Shown in pieces: positions 46,477 through 59,449 of a stretch of 64,000 nt of DNA; positions within the stretch are counted from its first letter, which is position 1, and each line of letters starts with the position of its first letter. Made by a program: the position numbers and the translations under genes. Source of the DNA: Dysidea avara (taxonomy: Eukaryota > Porifera > Demospongiae > Dictyoceratida > Dysideidae); the NCBI RefSeq assembly GCF_963678975.1, contig NC_089274.1:21599133-21663132 (forward strand), given 5' to 3'. The notes beneath the pieces are model-generated. The model saw nothing but the letters and a program-made list of their open reading frames with translations. It did no database searches and had not been told where the DNA came from.

Positions 46477-48583
46477 ATGGGACGGTACGTCTGTGTAACT
46501 ATAGCTACGTTGCATCAATCATTTGCTTTGCAGACTTATAGTCTTGTTACTTGCCATACTGGTGGTGCAACACGTCACTGCTATTGATACAGTTCCAGAG
46601 CTGAACATCTCTCAGTATCTAGGAAGATGGTATCAGGTATGTACTATACTTGCCTATATAGTCCTTCAGCTACATAATTATAATGCAGACTGCATGCGTG
46701 GTATTGCAGGTCTATGGGAATTTAATTGCAGATTCCTTTACCAAAGCAAACTGTAAATGCTCAACAGCAAATTGTAAGTTTATTTATTTCATTGTAACTC
46801 AGTAGTCATTGTAGACAGAATTGGCAGCACATCAGATATTGTAACTTTGTACTTGCACGGCAAACTACTTGACAATGAACTGATAATTTCCAACGCAAGT
46901 TTTTCCTTAGGCTATTCCTTGAACCTGCCAGAATACCTTGCAGAATACTGACATGCTCTGACTTGAAGTGACTTCCATGGATGGAAGTTACTTCAAGTCA
47001 GACCATGCATGTATTCTGGTATGCAGGCATAAACGTTGGGCAGGCATGCAGTGCGAATTTAACTGCAAATACAAATAAATATATAGCTATAATATGGATG
47101 AAACAACTGCAAGATGTTCTCTGCATGCTTACAAAATTATAATTCATGCACCACCATGCTATAAGAACTGTTTTAGTATTCAAGATAGGGTATTGCCAGA
47201 ATGAAAGTTATCACTACATTTCTACGTACATGCATGGTTTTAATTTACTACAAGCAGTTGCTTTCTATTCTGGGTGCTCACAGTTCTATGGGGGTTTTGC
47301 TGGTTTCGGGAAATGTATAGTCAGCTAAGAACAGTCAATGAAATTTGAATCCAAAATTCTTGGTCTATAAAGGGCTAAGTTAACGATTAAATAGATCACT
47401 TATTGTACAAATTACAATCAATACATTTTACAAATAGCTTTGATTTATTACAAAATCACTCAAAATTCCACACTTTAAGTTCATAGGTGCCTCTAAAAAT
47501 AATTATTGTGTTAGCTGTTTTATTACATGACTTCATGTAGCTATGACCTGCATAGGTATAAGACAGCTGCTTTTCTGCTTTGGAAATGGAAACAAGTCAG
47601 CAAATCTTCTAGACCCACCTCTGTTGGTGCTACACTCAAAAGGATATGAAATTGCTTGTCAGTACGTGAATATAATATATAAATTTCCCAGAATCCATGT
47701 AATCTATTATCAAGAGCTATGATAACAGCTCCATTATCTCTTGTTATTATGGATTCTGGTAAACCTGACCACTGCATAAAAATCATTAGACCACAGTTTG
47801 CTCAATTAGTGGCTTTGCTCAATTAGTGCATGGCCAGGGGTTAATACAGTGTCATATGTGACCTCCCCAGCAATTAATCAATAACTCCTATATACTTCAA
47901 AGATTCAAAGGAGTGGTGTAGTCAGGCTATAATTGTTATATCATTAAAATATGAGAGTGCTAAATGCAGGGGACATTATCAGCAGATAGAAGCCAGTTGC
48001 ATCAAACATGTATGGGTAAACACCATGCACTATGTTATGTAAATGAATCTTTATGTGTGCATGGTGGTCACACAGTATATAGGCAGTTGTTTAGCTTTAG
48101 CAAACTATAACATTTTAAGATGGTGCCCTTTCAAATGGATCGATTACTGTGCTAAATTCCTGTCATCTGAACTCTGCTGATGGACAGTTGAATTCCATTG
48201 AGGGGTATGCATACAGGCCTGTGGAAGCAGAGGAAGGAAAACTGAAAGTTGTCTTTGATAGTGTACCACAATCTTCTGATGGAGGAAGCTGTAAGAAGAT
48301 AGATTTTACATGTATACATACATGTATTTTGTGCTCAATTATACTAGACTGGGTGGTACAGTTGGGACCCCCGACATTCAGTGGTAACCAGTACCAATAT
48401 GCTGTGGTGACTGACCCATGTAAACTCAGCCTGTTTGTGTTGGCAAGAAATGTCACTGAATTCAAAATGAATTATGATAACAGAGTTAGGGAAAAGCTGA
48501 AGAAACAAGGATTTGTCAAGTTCTATAACAGACCAACAGAGGTTTATCAAGGAAGTGATTGCATGTATACTCATCATGGCTAG
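46477..48583 (+). CDS. lipocalin B, apolipoprotein-D-like, secreted
   Basis: Five exons: 46477-46484, 46534-46636, 46710-46773, 48120-48290 and 48348-48583, all GT-AG, giving 193 aa. The 8-nt first exon (ATGGGACG) joins in phase 2 to a signal peptide ending VQHVTA. IDTVPELNISQYLGRWYQ follows with G-x-W, then VYGNLIADSFTKANCKC, STANYGALSNGSITVLN and IEGYAYRP. WVVQLGPPTFSG, FVLARNVTEFK and SDCMYTHHG end the protein. Order, intron phases (2, 0, 1, 1) and lengths equal those of gene A. Secretion and binding of a hydrophobic ligand are inferred from the family. The 1.35-kb third intron contains a small inverted repeat (46957-47001). No disruption seen. Confidence 0.93.
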
Positions 48584-48589
48584 CAAGAG

Positions 48590-49535
48590 TAGTTGTACTG
48601 CAGATACTACTAGCTAACTGCATTTAGTATATACCTAGAACAGGAGCTATTTCATACACCGTGTTTGTTGTTGTTGTTGCGACATCAATTTGATAGAGCA
48701 ATATGGTAAAAGTTTATCAAATAATAACACTTCTTTGTAGTTGCAGAGGTGTACTGTTATTGTGTAACACATGTGTATGACACTGCCAACATGTAAGTAA
48801 ATACCTGAGCAAAAATTGTCGTATTTGATAATGATTTAAATATTCCTACCATGCATGATACAGTTATAACCATGCATGCATGGATTCTGTGTCCTAAATG
48901 TCCCATGTTTTAGCTGCAGGTATATAGGTATATATATATACGTTGAGTATATTATGATGGAGGTCATTCTTACATATTATTATATAGTATATGTATGACA
49001 ATGTTGTGTAGTCATGGAGTATAAATCATTACAGCATTACCAAATTCTATTAGAGCAGTCACACTATACCTTCAATTCTATATTCTGTGAATGCTATCCC
49101 ACTAGGGACCTGTGAGGAGGCTTAAAGCCTGTGAGAATACAGGGAGTCAGAAACATGTAGCTGAAACATGAAGAATGCAGAAAAAAATCCCAGACCCAGT
49201 GTGACTTGATCCCCCACAACATATGCATATGATTAGTTAGGTGTCTGCATTACCTGCCAATATTTAACAGCTGGTGCAGTTCCTGATAACACATATAGCT
49301 ATGCTTTGACTGGTATCATTGAGCAAATTGAAAAAAAATAAGGCTCTATTGTGTATAGTTACCTGTCATTTATATCAAGAGTTTTTGTGCAGCGCTTCTA
49401 CTGATTGGCCATAAGTCATCTTCTTGCAGCAGAGCTAGTGACTATATGTAACCAATGATAACACATGACATATAGCAAGAGTAAATAATCCATTGTTTAC
49501 TTTTGCTTATAGATAATAGCTACAGTAGTCTGAAA
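48590..49535. other. non-coding interval
   Basis: 3' flank of lipocalin B; nothing recognisable. Confidence 0.4.
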
Positions 49536-49539
49536 AGAT

Positions 49540-50165
49540 TGAAGCATCAACATGACCACACCAGCTTGCAGTGGCTAAAAGAACTATAGCCCAAACCTGA
49601 GATGGGGGTGGTAGTATATAGTACATATAAACAAAATCTCTTTGCGTTTGAATTACATATATAGCTATTTTATATTGTGTTCTATATTGTCACGATTGCT
49701 ATATAGCACAATGTCAGTGGAGGGAATGATTGAAGGGATTTCAGGGGAGTGTAGGAGCATGATTGAATCTAGAAACAATTTGAGATAAGTGACTGAAACC
49801 TGCATGGAACTAGGAAATAGCAAGAAAAACTTACAGTGACGTACAAGCCAATTCTTTAGATCAAACTATTGTTTTATAAGATTTTAAGGCAATTTATATC
49901 AATTGTGGACTGTGAAAATTACCATAACTATAAGTTGTAATTTTAGTGGACCACAAGTGAAAAACTGATTTTGACTGAAATAGCAATCTCAAGATTGGAT
50001 CTTGAGGTAGTATTAGTCAAATCCATGAACATGCACAGCACATGTATATGTAATTTTTGACTTCATTCTTTTCTGTGGTGCAGCTTGTTATTTAGTCTGA
50101 CTTTTACAACTAGCCAAGTCATTTACAACTGTAGCTTTTTGGCCACAACTATATATAGCCCCTTT
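49540..50165. repeat. sister copy of the 44.2-46.26-kb repeat unit without insertions
   Basis: AGTGGCTAAAAGAAC, CCCAAACCTG, GAATTACATATATA, TTGTCACGATTGCTAT and ACTTACAGTGACGTACAAG occur in the same order as in 44.2-46.26 kb. The elements at 44281 and 44708 are absent here. From 49930 on it is an inverted match to 43845-44060. Confidence 0.82.
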
Positions 50166-50168
50166 TGG

Positions 50169-51608
50169 TAGTGGCGGATCCAGATGGGTTTCTGGGGTTT
50201 CGACAGAAACCCCCTTTTAAAATTAGCTCAGTGGCAGTCTAAATACATAAACATTGTTGTACTGACAATTCGTCATATCAAACAACTATGTACCACTGTA
50301 TTTCAGTATAGCATGCAAGCAGCTGCACTTAACTAACACCGTATATGGCTATTAAACCCTCAGCAACACTTCACTTTTCATCTCTCACTGCATTGAAAAC
50401 GATCGAGATATTCTAATAAAACAGTCAAGTAACTACTCTAATAGAGCACTCAAAGTTACAGCTTATAGTAGGCATTCCAACCCAATTTTTAAATTTTGGG
50501 AAAATGGGCTTTTTATATGCTCAATAGATAGAGTATTGATCGCCTATCTCAGAAATATATAGTTTGTTGGGCTGGAATTAGCTACTTTGGCATGCACAGT
50601 GCTTAAAAATTGAAAAAAGGTACATTTTTTCTCCAGGACTCCCCATACATTTTAAAGGGAAAAATGGCACAATTGAATCAGGAAGCCATCTAGTAATCTG
50701 GACTATCTTGAAACTGCAGTTGCTTCTAGCTGCAAGTTTGTACATGTAATGAGAGTAACTTCAGATTGTATGAGATCTCAGCGATCTTTGTATGCTTTGT
50801 GGTGAGCAAATATGTTGCACCTACTGCACACTTCTCAATACAATGGTGTATGCCTATAAGCAAGAGGCTATGTCAAGTAAGCAAAAACATCAAGTTAACA
50901 ACTTATAAAGGTAAACAACTAAAGAGGAGGTGCCACAATGATGCAACAATACCTAAGGTGGAGTTGTGGTTTCAATTATGGCATTGTTATGCCGACTTTG
51001 AAGTGGTTTATACTTTTGAGCTGATGACACAGCCATCAGAAAATTGCTCTGGAGCTGAAAATCGCTAACCAGAGCAAAGTAACTACGCACTTTAAAGTAA
51101 GCACCAGTGACTACCTTCCACCCGACAGTACGTTTTTTAAAGTTTTAAAGTATTCTACATACATTACAAGGCTTGAAAAGATTACAAAACAACACAAAAC
51201 TTACTTATATGAAACGCACACGATAAAACTAAGATTTTCATGATGATCAGCGTGTGGACAAACCCCACAGCGGTTTTCATCCTCATTGGAGCTCGGACAA
51301 CGGAGCAATCCCAAGTTAAACACGAGCTGTTATTTTGTGCCAGGGTTCTATTGGGGAATATACGGAGAATTTTTTTATTATAAAATCTCGGATACTGGAA
51401 TGCCTACTTATAGTCACAATCTTTGTGCTATAGTATTTGCAGTTTAAAGCATTGGATTTAATGTAATTGCTAACTAAAAGTAGCCTAAAATCCACTCTCA
51501 GTGCTTCTAAAATCTCAAAATTTTCTGGAAAAATGTCATCAGGTGCCTTATTCAGCTATACCAACTTTCAGAAACCCCCTTTTAAAAATCCAAGGTCCAC
51601 CACTGTAT
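50169..51608. mobile_element. probable hAT-like element
   Basis: The left end TAGTGGCGGATCCAG with GTTTCTGGGG is echoed in reverse at the right by CCCCCTTTTAAAAATCC and GGTCCACCACTG. No matching 8-bp flanks were found, so the boundaries are approximate. ORFs inside (50766-51068, 51467-51793) show no transposase signature. Confidence 0.45.
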
Positions 51609-51929
51609 GGTTCCAGCTTGCCAGACTCCTCAGCCTATATAACTTATATAGTTGGTGTATTTATTATGCTGCCAATAGTCTCATCCCAAGACATGTGGTA
51701 CGAATATGCAGAGCTTCGTGCAGAGCTACATTCAGGGCTCAGTTTCGCGCTTTATTCATTTATTTTTTTTACATGTGCATGTGGGAGCTATAGCTATTTC
51801 TCCGCCCCACACACTAAAAGAAAAGGCAGTCTGGGCACGAGACTAAGGGCTATCATGGCAGGAATCACCCACTGCAAGTCCTAATCACTTATTCATAGTA
51901 GACTCACTGACTCAGACATGCATGCATAC

Positions 51930-52274
51930 AGTTAGTTGCATGCAAAGAGGAACATCAAAGCATAGATAATCAATGAACAAAAACATTACGTAACGTGATG
52001 TAATATGATAATGGTAATATTACGTAATTGTCAATGGTTGCTATTCTGCAGTGAACGGAGAACCTCGCGGAGAACGATCTGTGTTGGCCTATTATACGCT
52101 CCACTGCTTTGCATGCATGACAGTTAATTGCATGCAAAGAGGAACATCAAAGCCATTACGTAAGGTGATGTAAAATATGGTAATATTACGTAATTGTCAT
52201 ATGGTTTTGTAAAGTTGCCATTCTGCAGTAAACGGAACGATCTGTGCTGGACTATTATACGCTCCGCTGCTCTG
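51930..52274 (+). promoter_or_regulatory. tandemly duplicated upstream region of lipocalin C
   Basis: Copy 1 (51930 to about 52111) and copy 2 (52121 to about 52274) both run GCATGCAAAGAGGAACATCA, GGTAATATTACGTAATTGTC, ATTCTGCAGTRAACGG and CTATTATACGCTCC. The last block of copy 2 lies about 45 bp before the ATG at 52300, where a TATA-like TATTATAC (52253-52260) would serve. Copy 1 has a duplicate of that block. Confidence 0.8.
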
Positions 52275-52299
52275 AGGTTATATTAACTTGATGATGATG

Positions 52300-55200
52300 A
52301 TGGCGCGGTATGATAAGCTCATGAGGTATTTGGGAGTGTATATTTAGCTATTGCAGACTCGTCAGCCTGCTGTTAGCTGCACTAGTCACTCGACACGTGA
52401 CTGCTATTGATACAGTTCCTCAACTCAACATTACTCAGTATCTTGGAACATGGTACCAGGTATAGCAGCTCTCATAGTGTGGCAGTAGCGGATCCGCCGG
52501 GCTGAGTGGCACTGGCAAAAGGCCGGCCGGATAACCATCACCTATCCGTAGGCGGGGAAAGTTACGCGTGGGAAAAGTTTCGCGAATTTCGCGATTGGCA
52601 GTAGCTATCGCGAAACTTTTACGCCGGTTAGCTTCTACATGCTTGTATTTGTACAGTAATAAATTAGTATGCAAAATCTACATCGCGAAACTTTTACGCC
52701 GGTATACAAAGTAGAGTGCAATTCGCGAAACTTTTCCCACGCGTAACTTTCCCCGCCTACGGTATAGCTCTGGATTCGCTACTGCTTGATACGGGCATCT
52801 GGATTCAGTGGAATGGAATGGTGGAATGGAATGGAATGGTGGAATGGACTGGAATGGAATTGTGGAATGGAACGGTACTTTGGTAATTTCTATTGGTGGT
52901 CACCTCTTTATAAAGACCACCTTCTAACAAAGACCACCTTTTTATAAAGACCGTTTTACTTTAATGTTTAAAATGCTGCTATCTTGTTGTTTTAGAGTGT
53001 ATCCCCATAGAATGGTCTTATTGATCAGTTGTGCGCCACATGCCTAGAAAAGTCAGAGTGATATCTGATTTGTAATACAGCAACATACCCCATGCAAAAA
53101 CAGTTTGGCTGTATAAAAGTGACGTCCCCGTCAAACTAAAAGTAACTGACAACTAAAGGAGCTATTATTTGGGTGAGGCCAAGAAATAATTTGCTATAAT
53201 TTTTAAAAATTTGGTCCTTTATCATTGACAGTATTACTGCATTCCTAATTAATTCCCTGTAACTCTAATTGGCTAGTAATTTAGCCGCCTTTTTTCTCCT
53301 CTACAATGCCAGACTATTGAGAAAGGTACCAATTTACTAGCCTATTAGATTTACAGGGAATTAATTAGGAATAGTCAGACTGCACAAGTCCGACCAAGAT
53401 TATTGTAAATTATACTTACGTAGTTGCCAGTATATAGCTATTGACATTCATTTCTAGATATTAGCTCATTTAGTTTCCAGTTGCTTTTAGTTTCGTGGGC
53501 ACATATTTTTTTGTATAGCCAAGCTGTTTTTGTATGGGGTATATAGCTATTACTGTATTGTATCATAAATCAGATATCACTGGCTTTTCTAGACATAGCA
53601 TGCATGTGGCATCAATAAGACTGTCTTATAGGGCTCTAAAACAACAATTCAGATATTACAGTAAAGCGGTCTTTGTAAAGAGGTGGTCTTTGTTAGAAGG
53701 TGGTCTTTTTAAAGAGGTGACCACTAATTGAAAGTACCTAAGTACCGTTCCATTCCACTATTCCATTCCACCATTCTAGTCCATTCCACCATTCCAGTCC
53801 ACCATTCCATTCCACTGAATCCAGACGCCCGCTTGATAGCTACTGAGCTTTTGCTGAAATTTATTTTATCACACCTCATTGTAGGTCTATGGAAATTTGA
53901 TTGTGGATGAGTTCACTGAAAGACACTGTAAATGTGTAATGGCTCACTGTAAGTGGCTGGAGCTATATGAGCCTCTCTATATATAATAAATGCAACTAGC
54001 TATTATGTGGTACAATGATTTTACCACTTAAGATTTAAGATTAGATACTGGGAAGCCAGCTCAGCTAGTTTTCCTGGGGGTAAAAAGCCCCAAATGGCAC
54101 AATCACACACATACAATTTGCTATATATAGCTAACTAATAATTACAACATTTAAGATTAAGTATAATAAGTAAATTCATCCATGTCTCTTGATTCTATAA
54201 TATTTATTGGCAAATTATTCCAGCTATAGGCTTTAATTGTTCTACTTGTTTTTGATAGTGTCAATAATTTGCTATACACTGTAAAACTGGCAGCATTTTT
54301 TTGGCCAAAACAGTCAAAATTTAGCACTTTGTATAGCATTTTTAGGTGTTACCAGTTTTAACAGTGTACAGTGTCTCAATTAGACAAAAATGCTCAAGAT
54401 CATTTGTCTAACTGCCAGTTGAATTTAATGTAGTATAGCTATACAGTGAAAACTTGTTTCATGCACCCTCTATATAGTCAAGAATTTTAGTTTACAATTC
54501 TTTTCAGGCCTGGATGTAACAACTTATATAGTGTAAGGTGGAGGGGAGTTAGGGATCTTTATTATGGTATGGATATCTGTGGCACATTTTGTAAAGCTGT
54601 AGGAGGTTGGAATAATTATTTGAACGATGTATACATGTTTGGCAACATTTCGGTGCAATATTGTTGAATGGTTGTATAGTGAACCCTCAGTTATATCCGA
54701 ACCCCTTTGTTCTCAGGCAATGATAAAAGTGTTCAGATAAGTGAATTGCTCGGATAACTGAAGTCCATACTTTTATATACAGAACTCTGTTGAAATAGTC
54801 TAATGGAACATACACCTGTACTGAAAATACTTTAATAGAACAGTCATTTCGAGTACGGATAAACGAGGGTTGGATAATGAAGGGTCTACTGTAATTGTAT
54901 TTGGTGTATTTGACTACTCTATGATATCTCAATAATTACTTTGGTAGAGTATGGTATGCTATAGTATGTAGCTATACGTTGAGCTGGATCCTCTAAACAT
55001 TTAATAACTCATGGATGGAATTACACACAATCTTGAAATTTGGCACACTTGTAGTACCACTTGACCCACTAAAAGTATTTCAAAATCTTTTTGTTCAAAT
55101 ATCTGACATAATATTTATGGCCAATCAAAATTTTCACCATACATTCCTATGGGGAAATCATAAAAATACTGTGTCTATTACAGCCCTTTCCTGAACTTGT

Positions 55201-56061
55201 AATGGAGCCAAACTGTACATGTCTTTTTTTGACACCTTTGCTATCACCATTAATCATCTGGTTGGCTGAAATCTTTACTCTCTTGAGAAAAAATCTACTT
55301 TTATTAATTTTTAGCTGTTTTTCAGGATCCAGCCCAACTTGTACATACTATAGTAACTTTTATCCAAAAAGTATAGTAACTTTTATCCAAAAAGGTGGCT
55401 TAACCAAATTCATCTAACCTTAACTTTCCAATGGTATCTATTTCAGAGAAAACTACGTATATATTATAATCTACATTAATTATACTTACTTATTGTATCT
55501 GCATACACATGTACGACGATACTCATATCTGAGTCTGTACATTATTTTTAAATCAGGTGCTGCTCTGTATCTACCAAATACACTGAACCATGTATCATTG
55601 TTCCTGTACAGATGGTGCTCTTTCTAATGGATCAATCTCTGTTCTAAATGCTTGTCGACTGAAATCTCCTGATGGTGAGCTGAATACTATTAGGGGTTAT
55701 GCATTTAGACCTGATGATAAGGAGCAGGGAAAAATAGAGGTTGTGTTTGGTGGGAAACCAATTGGTGGAACAAACTGTAAGCAAGGAAATAGTAACTTTT
55801 GTGTATGTGATCATTACTTTGACAGATTGGGTTGTCCAGTTGGGACCACCAACCTTCAATGGTACCTACTATCAGTATTCTGTGGTGACTGATCCATTTT
55901 CTGCTAACTTATTTGTGCTGGCAAGAAATGTCACAGAGTTCAAACAGAAATATGATGAAGATGTGACAACAATATTGAAACAACAAGGCTTCACTAAGTT
56001 TTACAACAAACCAATAGAGACTTACCAGGGAAATGACTGTATGTACATTAAACCATTTTAA
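52300..56061 (+). CDS. lipocalin C, apolipoprotein-D-like, secreted
   Basis: Five exons: 52300-52307, 52357-52459, 53885-53948, 55612-55776 and 55826-56061, all GT-AG, giving 191 aa. ATG is repeated four times in frame from 52291; I chose 52300 to match the three-residue starts of A and B, though the first ATG may be used. The signal peptide ends RHVTA. IDTVPQLNITQYLGTWYQ holds G-x-W, followed by VYGNLIVDEFTERHCKC, MAHYGALSNGSISVLN and IRGYAFRPDD. WVVQLGPPTFNG, FVLARNVTEFK and NDCMYIKPF follow. Intron 2 (1.4 kb) holds two foldback elements; intron 3 (1.7 kb) holds a Tigger-like MITE. Family role as for A and B. Confidence 0.93.
52483..52784. mobile_element. TIR element in lipocalin C intron 2
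   Basis: Ends CAGTAGCGGATCC and GGATTCGCTACTG enclose inverted arms of about 40 bp (TAGGCGGGGAAAGTTACGCG and its reverse complement). CGCGAAACTTTTACGCCGG occurs twice internally. CpG-rich compared with the host sequence; no TSD identified. Confidence 0.7.
52792..53831. mobile_element. foldback transposon with GGAAT-rich arms in lipocalin C intron 2
   Basis: Inverted ends CGGGCATCTGGATTCAGTGG and CCACTGAATCCAGACGCCCG are flanked by CTTGATA (52785-52791, 53832-53838), a 7-bp or possibly 8-bp TSD. The arms are about 200 bp and include a GGAATGGAAT pentanucleotide tract, then AAAGACCACC modules. A smaller inverted repeat (about 53240-53378, TTCCTAATTAATTCCCTGTA) sits in the centre. Confidence 0.85.
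54677..54891. mobile_element. pogo/Tigger-like MITE in lipocalin C intron 3
   Basis: The left end TAGTGAACCCTCAGTTATAT and right end (reverse) CAGTAGACCCTTCATTATCC resemble Tigger-type termini, with TA on each side. It is 215 bp and non-coding. Confidence 0.65.
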
Positions 56062-56069
56062 CTTTATCT

Positions 56070-57060
56070 GCCTGAGCTATGGTCGATTTTTGTGTTTAAT
56101 CATGCTTTTATATTATGAGAAAGAATTGTGAATGTTCCCACACAGTGTGTTTATAATATCAAATGCAGTTAGCCATCTGAGCTATATGTGGGCACCGATA
56201 ATGTACAACAGAAAGGTTTGTACGTAACCACAATAATATATATATTGTGAAAGCATACTTTTTACAAAGGTTATTCCTACTGTATAGTGATTTTCAACTG
56301 CCCCATGGCCATTCTCTAACAAAAAGTAAAAAGTGTGCGTGTGTGTGTGTGTGCGTGTGTTTGCTTGTGTATGTATCATAGAAGGCACTGCTAGGAAAGG
56401 GGGGGGAAGGGCAAGCAGTTTTAGGTAAAAATCCACTAAGAGCTAGTAGAAGAATGGAACTCTAGTACACAAGTTATATTCATTGCATAACATTGGTTGG
56501 TATATTATATGAATGAAGGGTATAGACATTCAAAGACTCTCTAGTTGGATATAACTTTTAAAATTAGACCTCCTAGATCAGTTCAGGAGCGCATCAAATC
56601 CTATGGCCAACTTTTCCATAGGATTTGATGTGCTCATGATCAGTCCTAATTTTGAATTTGAAGCACTTTGGTAGTTACTTAACAAAGCATATGCTTTGCA
56701 AAGCATGTAAAAATTAGATAGCCTAAACCTATAGTTATGATGTGGTAAGTGTACTAGCTATATAAATCAAAATAAAGCAGTATTGTTATAATTCACAAAA
56801 ACTATCAGAGTAGTGACTGCTCTATTAGAGTATCTTAATCTTGACACAAAACTTCAAACTTGTTTACATCAATTTATTGGCAGCGTAGGGCTTATAGCTG
56901 TAAGGTGCATTTATAACTGTTGTCTTCTACTTTCCCATTGGCTTTCTGTACTTCAATACAGTGTGAATGATTCCCAGCTTGTTTTGGTGTCAAATATAGT
57001 CCTGTAAGGGGGCAAGAGAAAGGCTGGCCCCTTGACCCCTGTGTGTGATGTGTGTGTAGT
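56070..57060. other. non-coding interval
   Basis: Contains a short GT tract (56337-56360) and one TCTATTAGAGTATCTT motif at about 56820. Confidence 0.4.
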
Positions 57061-57062
57061 GG

Positions 57063-57247
<185 letters not shown>

Positions 57248-57254
57248 AGGGGTG

Positions 57255-58265
57255 GTGTGTAAGTAGAATGCATGTACAAGCTTAAATACTAGTTTTAATG
57301 ACCAGTGAACATTTTATAAGAGTATTTCACCACTACATGGCATTGTATATTATTGATTGACTCATCTGAGATCTACAGAATTCTTACCAATAAGCATAAT
57401 ATAGCTACCACATACACTTTCAAGGCCAGCTATAAATACCATATGTTATTGAAGCAGTTATATGTATATCAAAGTATGCATGGATACTTCAATTAGCTAT
57501 AAAATTGCTACTATGTAGTTGTTTCATAAGGAAATTAATTTTAGTCACTTTGATTACCCCCCCTTCCTGTTAACATGTATCTGTGTGTTATATTCTTTGA
57601 TTGAGTCCTGCACAGTAATAAATAAATAAAATAAATGAACTTGTTTGGCCAGTAAAATCATTATAAATAACAACATAAAAGCAAAAAAGGACTTCATGAA
57701 GTGCATATACACCACATATATAAGTATCTGGACTGCCGAATGATATTAATGAAAGATATAATGAGCAGCACTGCTGCAATACATCAATGACTTCAGTGAT
57801 ACATGCAGCCAGCTATATAGCTGATTTAATATCAACAAAAGTGTCTAATTTCCCAGGCCAGTTAGTTCATGGACACTTTGCATATCAAGTAAGTGTCTGG
57901 ATTGTGTAGTTTTACTAATGAGGCTTCATGACGGTAAAATTGCACAGCTGTGTTATAGGTGTATGCAGATCTATTTGTTAATGAATCTTATATTGTAAAT
58001 GTACTGTGAGTTAGCTGCATGAGTTACTGTTGATTTTGTGTGTTGGTGTGTTGTCAAACTGGTGTGTTGTCAAACTGGTGTGTTGTCAAGTAAGCATGGA
58101 TATACACCACGCTATACAAATATCGAAGGTTTTTTGTTTGATTAATTAGGTTCAGTCATCTTCACCTTGTCTATAGACTTAAAATTTGTAACATACTTAG
58201 AGTAAGCCACCAATTTTTAACCACCATCAGTTCTAATATTTCTTTAAACCCACAAAAAAGGGATT
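57255..58265. other. non-coding interval
   Basis: Nothing recognisable apart from a triple GGTGTGTTGTCAA near 58045-58090. Confidence 0.4.
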
Positions 58266-58270
58266 CCTAG

Positions 58271-58995
58271 CTGCTGAACTCTCAGGGAGACTTGTAATGT
58301 AGCTGAACTTTCTACAAAATGACTTGTAACATAGCTTAAGTCCCTACAGGGTGACTTTTTTGCAGCTGAACCCTCTACAGGGCAACTTATTTGTGGCTCT
58401 ATATACAGGGTGATCTGCTATGTGACTGAACTGTCTAAAGGGTGACTTGCTGAACTCCTTACAGGATGACTTGTTTTTAGCTGACCTATCTACAGGGTGA
58501 CTTATTTGTAGCTGAACTTTCTACAGAATGTGTAGCTGAACTCTCTACAGGGTGACTTCTTTATAGCTGAACCCTGAGACTTGTTTGTGGCTGAATGCTC
58601 TACAGGATGACTTGCTATGTAACTGAACTGTCTAAAGGGTGACTTGTTATGTAGCTGAATTCCTGATAGGATGAGCCGACCTATCTATAGGGTGACCTGA
58701 ACTTTCTACAGAATGACTTGCAATGTAGCTGAGCTCTCTACAGGGTGACTTGTTTGTAGCTGAAATCTCTCCAGAAGGACTTGTTATAAGACCAAACTCT
58801 CTACAGGGTGACTGGTTACATAGCTGAACTCTCTATAGAGAGACTTAGTAACATAGCTGAACTCTCTACAAGGTGACTTGTAATGTATATCTCTACAGGG
58901 TGACTTGTTAACTCTCTACAGGACAACCTGTAATGTAGCTGAACTTTCTACAGCATGATTTGTAACATAGCTGAACTCTCTACAGGGTTTATTAT
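58271..58995. repeat. ~32-bp degenerate minisatellite
   Basis: About twenty units of the type CTCTACAGGGTGACTTGTTA plus TGTAGCTGAA, with frequent indels. No frame is open through the array. Confidence 0.93.
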
Positions 58996-59049
58996 TATAG
59001 AGCTGACTGAGGTGACTGCACTATTATTATTTTAGTTGGTAAAGCGTAG

Positions 59050-59440
59050 AACTCAGTATGAGTATAAAGTACAAATTAATTAAAGGTAAGATTGTCCTTG
59101 AATTACATGGTTAATAATAATTATCACATTCTGACCTAACTAATGATATTGGTAGTCTGTTCCACATACTAATCGTTGATGGGGAAAATCCTGGTGGCTA
59201 GATGATGGCCTTGTTTATGTTTGGGGTAAGTTATGCTGGATAGACAAGTCCATGAATAATTTTGTATCAGTTTTAGTTGTCATATGGGGTGAGCCAATCG
59301 AGCTGTCGTAACACATATGGTATTTTGAATAGCAGTTAACAGCAAACCTAGCTACTCTCTCCTCTGAACAGCTTCAATGAGTTGCATGTTATTCTTACAG
59401 TGTGGTGCCCAGACATTACATGTATTTTCTAAACTCTCAC
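59050..59440 (-). mobile_element. LINE C-terminal remnant
   Basis: The minus strand reads CNVWAPHCKNNMQLIEAVQR, the VWxPH...LIExVQRR block of LINE ORF2, followed by decayed C-terminal sequence. Confidence 0.78.
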
Positions 59441-59449
59441 AAGACTACT

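Noticed and set aside
51820-51870. GTCTGGGCACGAGACTAAG as an element terminus paired with the GTCTCGCGTAGCCAGACC at about 9110
   Set aside because: The two similar ends are 42 kb apart and I found no local partner for either, so no element could be delimited.
54157-54339. Possible LINE C-terminus on the minus strand (SWNNLPINIIES)
   Set aside because: The WNxLP-like match is suggestive, but too short and isolated inside lipocalin C intron 3.
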